From Papaver somniferum (lineage: Eukaryota > Streptophyta > Magnoliopsida > Ranunculales > Papaveraceae): a stretch of 64,000 nucleotides of DNA. The notes beneath the pieces are model-generated. The model saw nothing but the letters and a program-made list of their open reading frames with translations. It was not told where the DNA came from and searched no databases. This document shows positions 22,755-34,156 of the stretch, in pieces. The first letter of the stretch is position 1, and the number at the start of each line of letters is the position of its first letter. Both the position numbers and the translations under genes were made by a program. Location: positions 156,976,210 through 157,040,209 of the forward strand of contig NC_039359.1 of the NCBI RefSeq assembly GCF_003573695.1, given 5' to 3'.

Positions 22755-24206
22755 GGATGGAAGCATCTAAATATAGTTTAGTCATAAAAGTAAAAATCTC
22801 AGGTGTTAGAAATAACATGATAGTTTCACCGTATCTCGGAATGATCTTATTACTTTTTTGTTTTTGCAAAATTTTTATGTTGATGTCTGCTGGATTGAAA
22901 TAGAGTGATTGAGTTACTAAAAATAAAATAAAATAAATAAATAAATTGAGACCAGACCATCATACCAACCAAAATAAATTCAATAAAATCGACCACTGGT
23001 TCCCTTGTATATGGCAGCGGAGTTGATCTAGACTTAGCATTATCGACCACTGGTTCCCTTGTATATTCCAGCTGTGTTGATATTAGTCCAGACCAGTATC
23101 TCACTTCATTAGGTCATATGATTCATCTTAGCATTTACGTTCATTCGCAACCATCCATCTCTATTTCCATCTTCTTAATATATTCATGTGATTTGTTGAT
23201 TCCGGATATTGATGTCCATAGCGCGACTATCTGAGTAGAGCTTTGTCACTTATATATGAATTTTAGTATGTGAGTGCAAACTCGTGTACAACTAGGGTTG
23301 TTCGTGGTCGGGTTTGGTTCAGTTTCTAGCCAAACCAAAAGCGAAACCAATACTATCGGTTTCTAAAAATCTAAACCAAACCAATCCATTAACCATTGGT
23401 TAGGTTTCTAAATGGTTTTGGCCGGTTTCGGTTTGTTCCATTGGGTTAATGGAAAACCGACTCTATGTCAGTTTTCTGAAATTGACATTTCAATATTTAA
23501 ATAAAAATAACACAGTTGAATTTTTTAACCTACCTGCAGAATGTAATTAACATACAAGCATAGTTCATAACTCAAGTTTATAAGCATAGTTCAAAACATA
23601 AACATTACAGATTCAAAATACATAAACTCCAAGTTAAGCATGCTCCAAATTCCATATTCAAAGTGTGACATGGACGGGGTAGATTAAATCTATCTGATTT
23701 TATTCAACGACCCATACTTATCGGTTTTCCATCGGTTTTTGGTTCGGTTTTTAAGTCAAACCAAAACCGAACTAGTAATGTCGGTTTACAATTTTTTTTT
23801 ACCATAACCAATCCATTAGTAAATGGTTTGGTTTGGTTTCTTCCTTATCGGTCTGGTTCGATCCGGTTCTAGCGGAAAACCTAAACCATGTTCAGCCTTA
23901 TGTACAACAACTGGAATTTCGTATAAGAGTACTTCCTCTTGTAATCAATGAAAGTATGCCAACCAAGGAGGTTCTTTAGTGTTGCTCCAAGGTTCTGCGT
24001 AGATAGCTAGGGTTTGGAGTAAAGGTTTTATGGCTATATCTCTAGTAAACCCTCCCGAAACTATAACTCGGCCACTAGGGCCACCTAGGGTTTAAAGGCT
24101 TGTTGCACACGCTAAGTGCAATCGCGATGCCTGCGACAGTGAGTTAGGTTTTTATTTTGTAGATTTGATTTGTTCAGGACTAGAAAATATTAAGTTTGAG
24201 GGTATT
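22755..24206 (+). mobile_element. 3' internal part of element A
   Basis: This sequence is the reverse complement of roughly 28729-29560 in element B (for example AACCAAGGAGGTTC and CTCGGCCACTAGGGCCACC against GGTGGCCCTATCGGC). It contains no ORF. It holds a 54-bp direct duplication (ATCGACCAC at 22988 and 23042) that is also present in B, and the hAT-like insertion 23293-23900. It ends in the PPT TTAAGTTTGAGGGTATT before the 3' LTR. Confidence 0.75.
23293..23900. mobile_element. Non-autonomous hAT-like element, 608 bp
   Basis: It is flanked by a perfect 8-bp duplication TGTACAAC (23285-23292 and 23901-23908). The ends are imperfect inverted repeats: TAGGGTTGTTCGTGGTCGGG at the left and TAAGGCTGAACATGGTTTAG read inward from the right. 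The subterminal regions are full of GGTTTGGTTTCGG / AACCAAACC words. No transposase is encoded. The paralogous position in element B (about 29000-29010) reads through without the insert (GTGTACAGCAATTGG in reverse), which confirms the boundaries. An 8-bp duplication is the hAT hallmark. Confidence 0.88.
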
Positions 24207-25866
24207 TGATAGACGTATTTATGTGTTTATTTTCATCTCGATTTTCTATATTATTAGTACCCATTTTTGTACTTATTTCGGTATTTTGTGTCTTTGTAGG
24301 TATTTTTGGAGAAATAAGCTTTTGTGGAAAAATTGGCTCGAAAAGTGGTATTTGCACCCCTGAGAGAATTACTAAAGGCATCCTGAAGAATGTTATTGGC
24401 ACCCCAAGGAAATTTTATAAAGACCCCCGAAGACTAGATAAGGGGTACCCACATTTGTTATTTGCACCCTAGATATTCAAGTGTTAATGGCACCAACATG
24501 TTGGATATAGGATAGGATACCACCTTCCTTATTAAAAAAAAACGAGTTTTGGCGAGAAAGTTACTTTTCAATAGCAGAATTATTGGATCGGATTTTGACG
24601 AGAATTTATCGGATTTTCTCACGGCTTTGGGTTGTTATGGGCCTATTAAACAAGAACAAGGAAGATTTGTTGGAATGGATCCAGTTGGGCTAGATAAGCC
24701 ATTTGAATCGAAACAGAGCCGAAAAAGATATACGAAGATTCTGTAATGGTTTGGGGAGATTTAATCGGAGTTTCTGCCATATGTGGATTGGGATTAGTCG
24801 GTTGATGTCAAACAGGGAAGGTATTTATTTCAAATCGTGAAAAAATGGAAAGTTTCAATACTTTCCTCGGTGATGCAAAGAGAGATGATATCACTGGATT
24901 TTCTTGTTTGGTAATTGCATGCAACAGTGAGAAGACGTATTCTCCTTGGACTCTATTACATCCTTTCTGATATACTGTACGCGTAGAAGATAAAGAAAGA
25001 AGGAAATAAAATCCCGAGGATTTTGGTGAAAGAAAAGAGATCTGGAAGGATATTTTTCAAGAGATTTTTTATTTTGTGTGTATATATATGATGCTTCAAG
25101 TCTCAGAAAGGGGAATCGGGAGTTGGGGGACTGAGCAGAGGTGTTAGGAGAAGCTGTAGGTGGAGTTGCAGATAAGTTGATCATCACCAGAAGAGGAAGA
25201 AGAAGAACAGTGCAAACTGCATAGCAAGACAGTCGCAGAAACAATAGCTTTAGTGCTACTTGCATAAGACCTTCTGCGACTACAATTATTCTTTCAGGCA
25301 CTCTCTTTGTAACAGTGATGTCTGTAACATCATCACAGCGTTGCAAATCTTTGTGCAATATAATTTCTTTAATAAAACACCTTTTTGATCTATGGATTAT
25401 TATTTTGAGCGAATATTTGATATCACATGCTAAACCCCAATACTTGGATGATGGAGGAAGCCTTATTTCACAATTATTTGGTAACTATATTTGATTCTTT
25501 ATGACTTTTTGCACTTGATTCAATTGATATATGATTTTTATTAATTATTTGTGATTTTTTTTTTGATGACGTATGCTTAGACTTAGAGATTTTGATGCGT
25601 TATGCTTGTGATTTACAATTGATGTTTTACAAAATCTTTTTGGAAAAGAAATAGAGTCAATAAGGAGCTAGAATTGTTATGAATCAATATATGAACCAAT
25701 TGAATGTGATAAATGGTAGAATCTTGAGTCCCAGTTTCTCTCAATATTGTGAAAATCGTGTATGTATATTTTATTTATTTTTAGTGTTTTTTTTATTAAG
25801 TCTTAAACCAATCTCTACAAGTCCGAGAGAACGACAACTTTATTTACCACTATAAAAAACCACATA
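24207..25866 (+). repeat. 3' LTR of element A
   Basis: It starts TGATAGACGTATTTATGTG after a PPT and ends ACGACAACTTTATTTACCACTATAAAAAACCACATA. The end matches the 5' LTR remnant at 818-852. The last CA is blurred, so the end is good to a few bases. About 1.66 kb. Confidence 0.8.
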
Positions 25867-27061
25867 CGTCTGTAACTATTATCTGAGAACATTGTTTGCG
25901 AACTGGTTGACCTGAAAAGGTCCGGAGCTGTTATTCGCGCACCTTGTTTGTCAACGGGAAAGACCTTCCAAGTAGGGATCTGTTGTTCGCGTACCTTGTT
26001 TGTGAATGGATGGACAAAGCCAATTTACGGAACTCTTCTTTGCGTACTCAGTTTGCGAACAAAGTGATCAGGTTCTAAAATCGGCAAGTATGGATTTTCA
26101 TACTCATGAACTCAGATTCGTTTGCGAACTCTGTTTGCAAACTAAAGTCCCTGGAACTTTAATGGAATAAGGTATGTAAAATCGTTTTACAAACCGTGAC
26201 ATTATGTTCATGAATTGGTTCTTGTATAAGTACTTTGTACAATTACAAACCAAACTGATTGTGTTTCAAATGTTTCCTACAAATATTTCTATGAGATGAT
26301 GAACATTTGAACAACCCTCTTGAAACACAATTAGATTCATTTTATTATCTATCATGATTGATTGATCATCATATTTGATCTTGAAGTGTTAGATGAATAT
26401 GGATAAGTTATCAGTTTTAATATGGCTAACCTCATATCTAAATATAGGTATATTTCATTTGTGTGTATCAATCTAATACCATCTAATGGTGGAGATTGAT
26501 TGCTTAATTTCTAAGCAGACTTAGCTTGAATCTTAAATCAGGAGATCATCTAACGGTGAATGTCAATTTATTTACTCGAGATCCATCTCCGATAGGTAAA
26601 ATATAAAAATTAATCACAACAGTTCTTCTTTTCAGACTCTTGTGATTCCGCAAAAAAAAAATTCTATTAATCAGTTGGGTTATCTTGAGGTGACTGATAT
26701 TTCTAGGCTGCTCTTCGGGGTATTAGTTGAGTTTCCTGTTCACCTTGATTTACCTATAGACGGAAACAAAATCAGAATAGACTTATCTATAGGAAACAAA
26801 ATTTTTTATAAGTCTTCGACTTTGGGTCGTAGCAACTATTAGTTGTGGGTGAGATCAGCTAAGGCAATCACGTGCGCAGAGTCCTGCTAGGATTCAAGAG
26901 GCGTAATGAACGCGATTGTACCTTAATCAGTATGAGACTTAGTTAGGGCTCAACTACATTCCAGTCCGAAGTTAACTTGTAGTAGGCTAGAGTCTGTATC
27001 GGCTTAATACAGTGTGGTGTTCAAATCTGGACTGGTGTCTGTGTTATTTCGTTAACAAAAT
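25867..27061 (+). repeat. Copia LTR fragment, orientation opposite to element C
   Basis: This is the reverse complement of the interior of the element C LTR (equivalent to roughly 5300 down to 3830): GTTCACCTTGATTTACC, GGGTCGTAGCAACTA, GTTGTGGGTGAGATCAGCTAAG and GGCTTAATACAGTGTGGTGTTCAA all occur in order. Both LTR ends are missing. Sequence around 25880-26160 (repeated TTTGCGAACT.., TTCGCGTACC) is a diverged version of the GTAC-rich LTR section. Confidence 0.7.
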
Positions 27062-27579
27062 TTTAACCATTATATCGAACTTATCCTGTTACACTAATAA
27101 AAAGTGACTTCATTTAGATATGGGTAACCGTACCTAAACGTGTACACCTTGTTGGCTCAACAATAGTTAACCGAAGTTATCCATATGAACACTTTCATAT
27201 CAACCTTATTCATCTTAACAATAACTAATTCAAATGACTCAAATGAAACTAGTTCTAGAGTTTTTCAATTGTTTATATTCTCATAGAAGTATACAAGACA
27301 CAATTGAAACAAGTCGATTTTGATTCACTCGAATCAAGTCATGAACATTGAAGCCACGGTTTGCAAAATATTGCATTCCTTATTATATAAATGTATTAGT
27401 TCATGAAAAAACCGATTTTAGAACATAACCCACTCAAATATGCAAATGGATACGTGCACCAAAGTACCCGAACTTGGACTGTGTTCGCCAGTATGCAAAC
27501 GGGTATGCATACTGTCGTACACTTCCAAACTTCAGTTGAAACCAGTACGTGTATAGACACGCATACTTCAGTACCCAGA

Positions 27580-28728
27580 TGATCGAATTTTATATAGTGG
27601 TAAATAGAGTTGTCGTTCACTCGGACTTGATAAATTTATTTTAAGAATTAATAAACTAAAAAGAAAGAAAAAATATACACAAAATATTGTCACGGGATGA
27701 AGAGTGTTACTGGGACTAGGATTTCGTCGAATTCATAACATAGGGTTCAATTTATTTATTCTCAACAATTAAAGCTCAATGAATAAAATTAACATGGACT
27801 CTGGTTTTGCCAAGGTAGATTCTCAAAAGATTAATTGTAAATCCTAAGCATGATGTATCAAAACATTTAAGCTAAGCATACCTCATCAAATATGACAACC
27901 AATTAATTCAAATCATATTTCAATTAAAATTAATGCAAAAGTCTTAAAAAGAATTAAATAATTTTACCCATGTATGAAATTCGTCTTCCTCCGTCGTCCC
28001 AATGTTGGGGTTTAGCTCATCACGTCGAAAACACACTTAAAATATTTATTCATGGCTCAAAAAGTGTTTACAAGATGATGAAATGTAATGAGAAGAATAA
28101 AACAATGATTTTGCTCTTCCAAAACTCCCCTCTCTTCCTCCATTTGTTTGGTCCTACTAGCACCCTATTTGTACACAATAACCCATTACTCAAACGTCTT
28201 TTCAAAATCTTCTTCCATAACTCCATCAGATCTTCTATTTAATGAAAGATATCTCATGAATAATTTCTTTCTCCGTTATCACAAATCTTCTTTATTTTCT
28301 AGAATAAAATCCTAGGGATATTATCTTTTTTTATTTTTTAAATAAAACCCCAGATTTTCTTTCTCCTTTTCAATAAAAACCAACTCATAAATATATTATC
28401 TCTTTTACCTTCAAGATATGGAAACTTTATGTATAATAGGCAAGAAGATATCTTTGCCTCGAATCTTTAAAATATCCCATAAATTCCGTGAATTTGTTTC
28501 AAAATGAAGAAGGAGAGGGTGCCTCTATCCATTTTCCGGGTGCCTTTAACAAGATTGGTGCTCTTATCCGAAATGAGGATGCCTTTAACACTTTTAAGCA
28601 AATTCTTCCAAAAATATTTATTCCCCAAAAATACCTACAAACACAAAAAACACTGTAAATAAATACGAAATCGAGAGCCAGCAATATATAGTATTGAGAT
28701 CAATTTAGACACAAAAATGTGTCTATCA
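27580..28728 (-). repeat. 3' LTR of element B
   Basis: On the minus strand it starts TGATAGACACATTTTTGTGTC and ends near ...TATAAAATTCGATCA. It matches 32315-33389 with an estimated 3-5 percent difference in the parts I compared by eye. Confidence 0.8.
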
Positions 28729-28744
28729 AATACCCCCAAACTTA
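28729..28744 (-). other. Polypurine tract of element B
   Basis: On the minus strand TAAGTTTGGGGGTATT lies directly before the LTR start TGATAGAC. It is identical to the tract of element E at 45583-45598. Confidence 0.85.
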
Positions 28745-29860
28745 TTATTTGCTAGTCCTCAAGCAAATCTAATATATAAGAATAAAATGACTACACTTAG
28801 CACGTGCAGCAAGCCGTTAAACTGCTAGGTGGCCCTATCGGCGGAGCGTTGTCTCCGGAGGGTTTACTAGAGGTGTATCCACAAAACCTTTACTCCAGAC
28901 CCTAACTATCTACGCTGAACCTTGGAAGGAACTAAAGAATATCCTTGGTTGGCATAATCTCATTGACTACATGAGGAAGTACCCTGATGCGAAATTCCAA
29001 TTGCTGTACACGAGTTTGCACTCAAGCATACTAAAATTCATATAAGTGACAGAGCTCTACTCAGATAGTTTCTGTACATCATAATCGGAGTCAACCAATC
29101 ACATGGAAAGATTAAGAAGATGGATGTAGAGAAAAACGTAGATGGTTTTGATGTAGACTAAGGTGAACCTATCCTAATGGACTGAGATACCAGTCTGACT
29201 AATATCAACACAGCTGACATATACAAGGGAACCAGCGGGTGATAATCCTAACTCTAGGTAAACACAACTGGCATATACAAGGGCACCAGTGGTCGACTTT
29301 ATTGAATTTATTCTGGTTGGTCTGATGGTCTGGTCTCAATTTTTTTTTTCATTTTTCATTTTTTTTTTCATTTTTTTTGTATCTCAATCACTCTATTTCA
29401 CCCAATTACTTATAAGAAAAGAAAAACAAAAACACAAGGTGAAAAGAATTCAACGAGATATGGCGAAACTACCATGTTTATTTTTAATTATAACACCTGA
29501 GCTCTGTGCTTTTATGAATAGACTCTTTAGATGTTTCCATCTAATCAGATTGGTTCCTCAACTCCTACAACCAAGATGTTCCCATCCACTTAGATTGGTT
29601 AGTCCCAACCTTAATAAGCATATATTTCTAGGCTCTGGAGTTTATTTATTGCAACTAAAAAGTTTCTCCCATACCCCCAAACTTAAATCTAACATTGTCC
29701 TCAATGTTCTAAAGATAAAATTAAAAACATGAACAAGGAGAAACTATTACCACTTGAAGCAAAAGAGATAAAAAAAGATATTATAGTGTCGCAAGAATAT
29801 TGGGTTACCTTCCAAGAAGTGCTAAGTTTAAAGTCTTCAGCCAGACTAAGAAAGGATTAG
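28745..29860 (-). other. 3' non-coding internal part of element B
   Basis: There is no coding signal. It contains the 54-bp duplication seen in A (CATATACAAGGG at 29218 and 29272), T-rich runs near 29340-29380, and the internal PPT-like motif at 29672-29684. Confidence 0.65.
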
Positions 29861-31471
29861 TCACCTTATGGAATCATAGAGTAATAGACGGAATAAATGC
29901 AGATCACCAAAACCAAATAGGGCTATCACAAGTAAAAGGAATCTGCAACATGCCAAGAAAATTAGCAAATAAAGCACACCCTTGTCTAGTTTCTTGTTTA
30001 AGACAACTACATCTAGTTGTGGTTCAGGTTCTATAACTGGGTCTAGATAAAATATTTTCATGGGCTGGAGTTCCTCAAAGGCAGGATCCTGAAGATCAGG
30101 TTGTAGAGTATGAAAATACTCAACTAAGAACTTAGAAGCACATAACAATAACCTGAATAATTGGGGATCCTCTAAGTCAATCAGATTTGACTCACACTGT
30201 TGACCACAATAGTGGTCATTCTTAAGCAAATGTGTCGACCCTAATTTTCTAAAGTAATTCGGTTTAGTCTCAAAACTTAATAAATGACACATCTGAAACT
30301 TATATGTTCCCACAATTGGAAAGAAAGTTTTTGGTGGGAAAACAAAGTCAATTTTGGTATCATAGACTGGGTTAACCACATCAACCAGAGGATGGGTTTC
30401 TAACAACTGAGCTCTCTTACGGACACAACTAGGTTCAGGGAAAAGAGTATGAAGATAATCTTTTAAGATGGTTGAGGCACAAATGTCAAGTACTACACGA
30501 GGGAACTTTCTAAGAGTTAAAGGTAAAGCGCAGGGAGAATGATAATCACCCCCAAACTTAGAATTTTGGGTGTCTCTAGATAGACTAACTACAATTTCCC
30601 TAATTTCTAGATTATCGGAATCCTGAAAATGGTCAATTGATTCTTTTAGGTTATACTCAGGTGATGCATACTCACTCATATTTAAAAGCTCTACGAGTTC
30701 ATCTTCTTCGTCTAAGACTATTGTTTCTAAATCGCTAGACTCTAAAACATTATTCTCAGAATAAACTCGTTCCTCTAAATCATTATCGGCTTTGTAAACA
30801 GGAAATACTACATCGTCTAAAACGAAGGTATCTCTAGTCAAATCCTCGTCCTTTTGAATAGGTGAATAATTATTAAAATTATTTGGATTTGAACTAGAAA
30901 TAATATTATCATTGTAAAGCTCAATTGGAGTAACCATTTCCTGATCACTATTCCTACATAAGTATGATTCTCCATCAACACTATCCTCATCATAATAACA
31001 TGAAAGAGATCGAACCTCATCTAAAATAGTGTCTCCAATTCTATCCTCGTCATCTTGATTAGGTGAATAGTAACTATCCTCATTTTCAAGGGTAAAACTG
31101 GGAACACTGTGTTGGAAATTCATATAATTTCGAGCAATTCTTTCGTTCTTCTCAGCTATCCTCTTGAGGTGGTCTTCTAAAGAAGGTTCACTCATTATTG
31201 TAGTTCTTTCGTCTATAATTATACTATTCATCTCAGATAACTTATGCGTCGACTCAGCTAACTTCCTGAGGGACTCTTCTAAACGAGGAATAGGAACAGA
31301 GGGATCATAAAAAGGACTGCTTTTCAATAGTTTGATTGTATCCTCTAGAGACGAAGAACTAGTACTATAATATTCTTTCTCGTAAGACTGATGCACGTGT
31401 GGATAGTAATTGGGCTCACCAGGGTATGACCCATATCCTTCCAAAGGTTGGCGTTCCCAACCACTATTCAC
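29861..31471 (-). CDS. Conserved ORF of unknown function in element B (536+ aa)
   Basis: The frame is open for 536 codons from a GTG at 31471, and stays open upstream to at least 31555 without an ATG. The initiator may therefore be supplied by splicing or be lost, and the start is uncertain. From N to C: Tyr/Ser-rich start (YGSYPGEPNYY); helical part with EESLRKLAESTHKLSEMNS; acidic Asn/Asp-rich middle (SSSNPNNFNNYSPIQKDED); a more globular part with FGGDYHSPCALPLTLRKFP and LLSFETKPNYFRKLGS; and a C-terminal hydrophobic segment of about 20 residues (LLIFLACCRFLLLVIALFGF) before a short tail ending YDSIR. I know no family with this layout. A broken homologue is in element A. It might be an env-like or accessory protein of the Athila group, or a captured gene. 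Confidence 0.7.
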   Translation of the reverse strand: MNSGWERQPLEGYGSYPGEPNYYPHVHQSYEKEYYSTSSSSLEDTIKLLKSSPFYDPSVPIPRLEESLRKLAESTHKLSEMNSIIIDERTTIMSEPSLEDHLKRIAEKNERIARNYMNFQHSVPSFTLENEDSYYSPNQDDEDRIGDTILDEVRSLSCYYDEDSVDGESYLCRNSDQEMVTPIELYNDNIISSSNPNNFNNYSPIQKDEDLTRDTFVLDDVVFPVYKADNDLEERVYSENNVLESSDLETIVLDEEDELVELLNMSEYASPEYNLKESIDHFQDSDNLEIREIVVSLSRDTQNSKFGGDYHSPCALPLTLRKFPRVVLDICASTILKDYLHTLFPEPSCVRKRAQLLETHPLVDVVNPVYDTKIDFVFPPKTFFPIVGTYKFQMCHLLSFETKPNYFRKLGSTHLLKNDHYCGQQCESNLIDLEDPQLFRLLLCASKFLVEYFHTLQPDLQDPAFEELQPMKIFYLDPVIEPEPQLDVVVLNKKLDKGVLYLLIFLACCRFLLLVIALFGFGDLHLFRLLLYDSIR

Positions 31472-32314
31472 ACTATGGTAAGAGTAATGTTCATATTGTT
31501 CAGTTGGATAATCATATTCATTGTGATGGCTATTATAATACCAGTTTGAAATCCTAACTGCAAGGGAATTCTACACAAGCACAAACAAGGCTGACTCCAC
31601 CACAACAAACCTATTTTATCTAGCAAACAAAAAGCATGATGGCTCCCTTAGATTGTTTCTAGACCATCTTCTAATCCTTCGAAAGGGAATTCGTTAAAAT
31701 TTGAGCAAACCCCTCTGGAATCAATCCGAGTTAAAGTAAGTTGAATTGAGGCGAGGGAAGCTCAGTGGAGCTTTGATACCCAAGGCCTCACCAGAATTAC
31801 AAGGCGGCGCAGTCACGCATTCAACTCACAGAAACCATCATGAACTTCGAAGTATGCTTAAAAGAGTAACCAATATTTTTCGAATGACTTTCCTATTAAG
31901 CTCGTTACCCTATCGGTCTCGTTCTAGTCATTATTTTAAGCTTAGGTTCGCGTAGGTTACGTGTTCCTAATGCGGGAAAGAAGGAAACGGTGATGAAATC
32001 CGAGTCCTTATCTTGATTTGGCCAGGCCTTTCCCTTTACTAGAAAATTAAATCCGATTTCAGGTCCTCAACATATATGCATACAAAATCATCCAGTAAAC
32101 CCGCTGACAGGGGATTCGCGGGTGTTTAGAATTCTTACCTCCCGTTCCAGACAGGGGATGAACCGTTGAGGTCGACTCGAGCCACCGACTCTAATGTCAG
32201 TGTACGAACCCGAGGGTCCGAGACAGTATCGTAACTGTCGTCCTTCCCTGTGCAGTTTATATTTAAACCAACCCTTCCTTAGGGTTTTAAAAATAAAGTC
32301 CAATGTTCAATGTC
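31472..32314 (-). other. Untranslated leader of element B
   Basis: This is homologous to 52508-53300 in element E and 1250-1420 in element A. Read on the minus strand it has a conserved GGGAG|GTAAGA (about 32135-32147) that looks like a splice donor, and CCTTGCAG|TTAGG near 31545 that looks like an acceptor. The usual PBS at the LTR junction is missing. Confidence 0.55.
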
Positions 32315-33389
32315 CGAAAGAAAAGAAAAAATATCCACAAAATATTGTCACAGGATGAAGAGTGTTACTGGGACTAGTATTTCGTCGAATTCTTAACATA
32401 GGGTTCAATTTATTTATTCTCAACAATTAAAGCTCAATGAATAAAATTAACATGGACTCTGGTTTTGCCAAGGTAGATTCTCAAAAGATTAGTTGTAAAT
32501 CGTAAGCATGATGTATCGAAACATTTAAGCTAAGCATACCTCATCAAATTAAATGACAACCAATTAATTCAAATCATATTTCAATTAAAATTAATGCAAA
32601 AGTCTTAAAAAGAATTAAATAATTTTACCCATGTATGAAGTTCGTCTTCCTCCGTCGTGCCAGTGTTGGGGTTTAGCTCATCACGTCGAAAACACACTTA
32701 AAATATTTATTCATGGCTCAAAAAGTGTTTACAAGATGATGAAATGTAATGAGAAGAATAAAACAATGATTTTGCTCTCCTAAAACTCCCCTCTCTCCCT
32801 ACATCTGTTTGGTCCTACTAGCACCCTATTTATACACAATAACCCATTACTCAAACATCTTTTCAAAATATTCTTCCATAACTCCATCAAATCTTCTCTT
32901 TAATGAAAGATATCTCATGAATAATTTCTTTCTCCGTTATCACAAATCTTCTTTATTTGCTAGAATAAAATCCTAGGGCTATTATCTTTTTTTATTTTTT
33001 AAATAAAACCCCAGATTTTCTTTCTCCTTTTCAATAAAAACCAACTCATAAATATATTATCTCTTTTAACTTCAAGATATGGAAACGTTATGTATAATAG
33101 GAAAGAATATATCTTTGCCTCGAATCTTTTAAATATCCCATAAATTCCGTGAATTTGTTTCAAAATGAAGAAGGAGAGGGTGCCTCTATCAATCTGTTGT
33201 GTGCCTTTAACAAGATTGGTGCTCTTATCTGAAATGAGGATACCTTTAACACTTTTAAGCCAATTATTCCAAAAAAGTTGATTCCCCAAAAATACCTACA
33301 AACACAAAAAACACTGTAAATAAATACGAAATCGAGTGCCAACAATATATAGTATTGAGATCAATTTAGACACAAAAATGTGTCTATCA
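32315..33389 (-). repeat. 5' LTR of element B, truncated
   Basis: It lacks roughly the last 85 bp present in the 3' LTR (27580-27663), together with the PBS. Internal leader sequence joins directly to AAAGAAAAGAAAAAATATCC. The outer end TGATAGACACA is intact at 33389. Confidence 0.8.
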
Positions 33390-34156
33390 CCATACTTCAA
33401 CTGACTTCGCCAGTACACATACTCTAGCTCCCGGAATTTACCCGACCAACCAGTACGCATACGCGTATGCATACTAAGTTCCGGTCTTGGATCAACACAT
33501 ATGCAAGTACGCATACCGTTCTTATAATCAAATCATGGTTAAGTGTTCTAAACTCCTATTTCAATCATTGAAATATTCTTGGAAGACGACAATAGCTGTC
33601 TCACACAAACTATTAGCTTCAAAGCAATTTTCAAGTGATCGAATTATCAATACAAAACGTTCTGAGTCTACATCAAATGATTGTCTCACACAAATCATGT
33701 AAGATATTACCAGGTGATTTTCACATGATCATCTTTTGACTTTCGTCAAGAATATAAGATGAACTTGGTTAAAGCGAAAGCTTACCAACACATATTTCGA
33801 GAAATATGTAAGCGAGTTAAACTCAGCTCGAAATATCAAATGTGTTTAATTGAAGTCTATATAGCTAAATGACTTTTTCTCAAATAGGAGATAAAGTAGA
33901 TAGACTTTTGAGTGATAGATGAGTTCAAGTCTCCACATACCTTTTGTTGATGAAGTTCCACAAGCTCCCCTTAGTAGTTCTTCGTCTTCAATCGATGAAC
34001 GCGGTGAAGTCCAATGCTCAACTACACTTTCTATCCTAATCCGAGACTTAGTTATAAGTAGACTAGAAATCAAGACTTACAGTTTTGGAAACTAAACTTG
34101 ACAAACAAGTTTGGGATTGCAACGCTTGCGAGTTCGACCGAGCAGTGCTCTCACAC

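Larger units (their letters stand above)
818..25866 (+). mobile_element. Element A: non-autonomous Athila-like LTR retrotransposon, split by later insertions
   Basis: The parts of A are the last 35 bp of the 5' LTR (818-852), a PBS (858 on), an untranslated leader, one ORF region (1426-3153), an internal PPT-like motif (3329-3341), then after a 19.3-kb copia insertion the 3' internal part (22755-24206) and the 3' LTR (24207-25866). The join is supported by GGATG on both sides of the insertion and by element B, which carries the uninterrupted equivalent sequence near 29500-29600 in reverse. No protease, reverse transcriptase or integrase is found, so A must have depended on proteins from an autonomous relative. 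The left end of its 5' LTR is replaced by a Tat-like insertion, so its own TSD cannot be tested. Confidence 0.75.
27580..33389 (-). mobile_element. Element B: non-autonomous Athila-like LTR element with one conserved ORF
   Basis: The 3' LTR is 27580-28728, the PPT 28729-28744, the ORF 31471-29861, the leader about 31560-32314 and the 5' LTR 32315-33389. The flanks CCAGA (27575-27579) and CCATA (33390-33394) fit a 5-bp target duplication with one change. There is no gag or pol domain. It shares LTR ends, leader, internal PPT-like motif and 3' region with E and A, so its mobilisation would need proteins of an autonomous relative. The PBS and the adjoining end of the 5' LTR are deleted, so this copy can no longer be replicated. 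Confidence 0.82.
27062..34156 (-). repeat. Copia LTR fragment, split by element B
   Basis: Bases 27062-27579 and 33390-34156 together match the element C LTR from about position 4720 to its end (GGGTAACCGTACCTAAACGTGTACA ... GTTCGACCGAGCAGTGCTCTCACA). Element B lies between them. It meets the preceding fragment head to head near 27061, so the two form an inverted arrangement covering about 500 bp of the same LTR section. Confidence 0.7.

Noticed and set aside
818..25866. Endogenous plant pararetrovirus (caulimovirid) as source of the gag/protease/RT pieces
   Set aside because: LTRs with TG..CA ends, PBS, PPT and 5-bp duplications, plus integrase in E, identify LTR retrotransposons; no movement-protein signal is seen.
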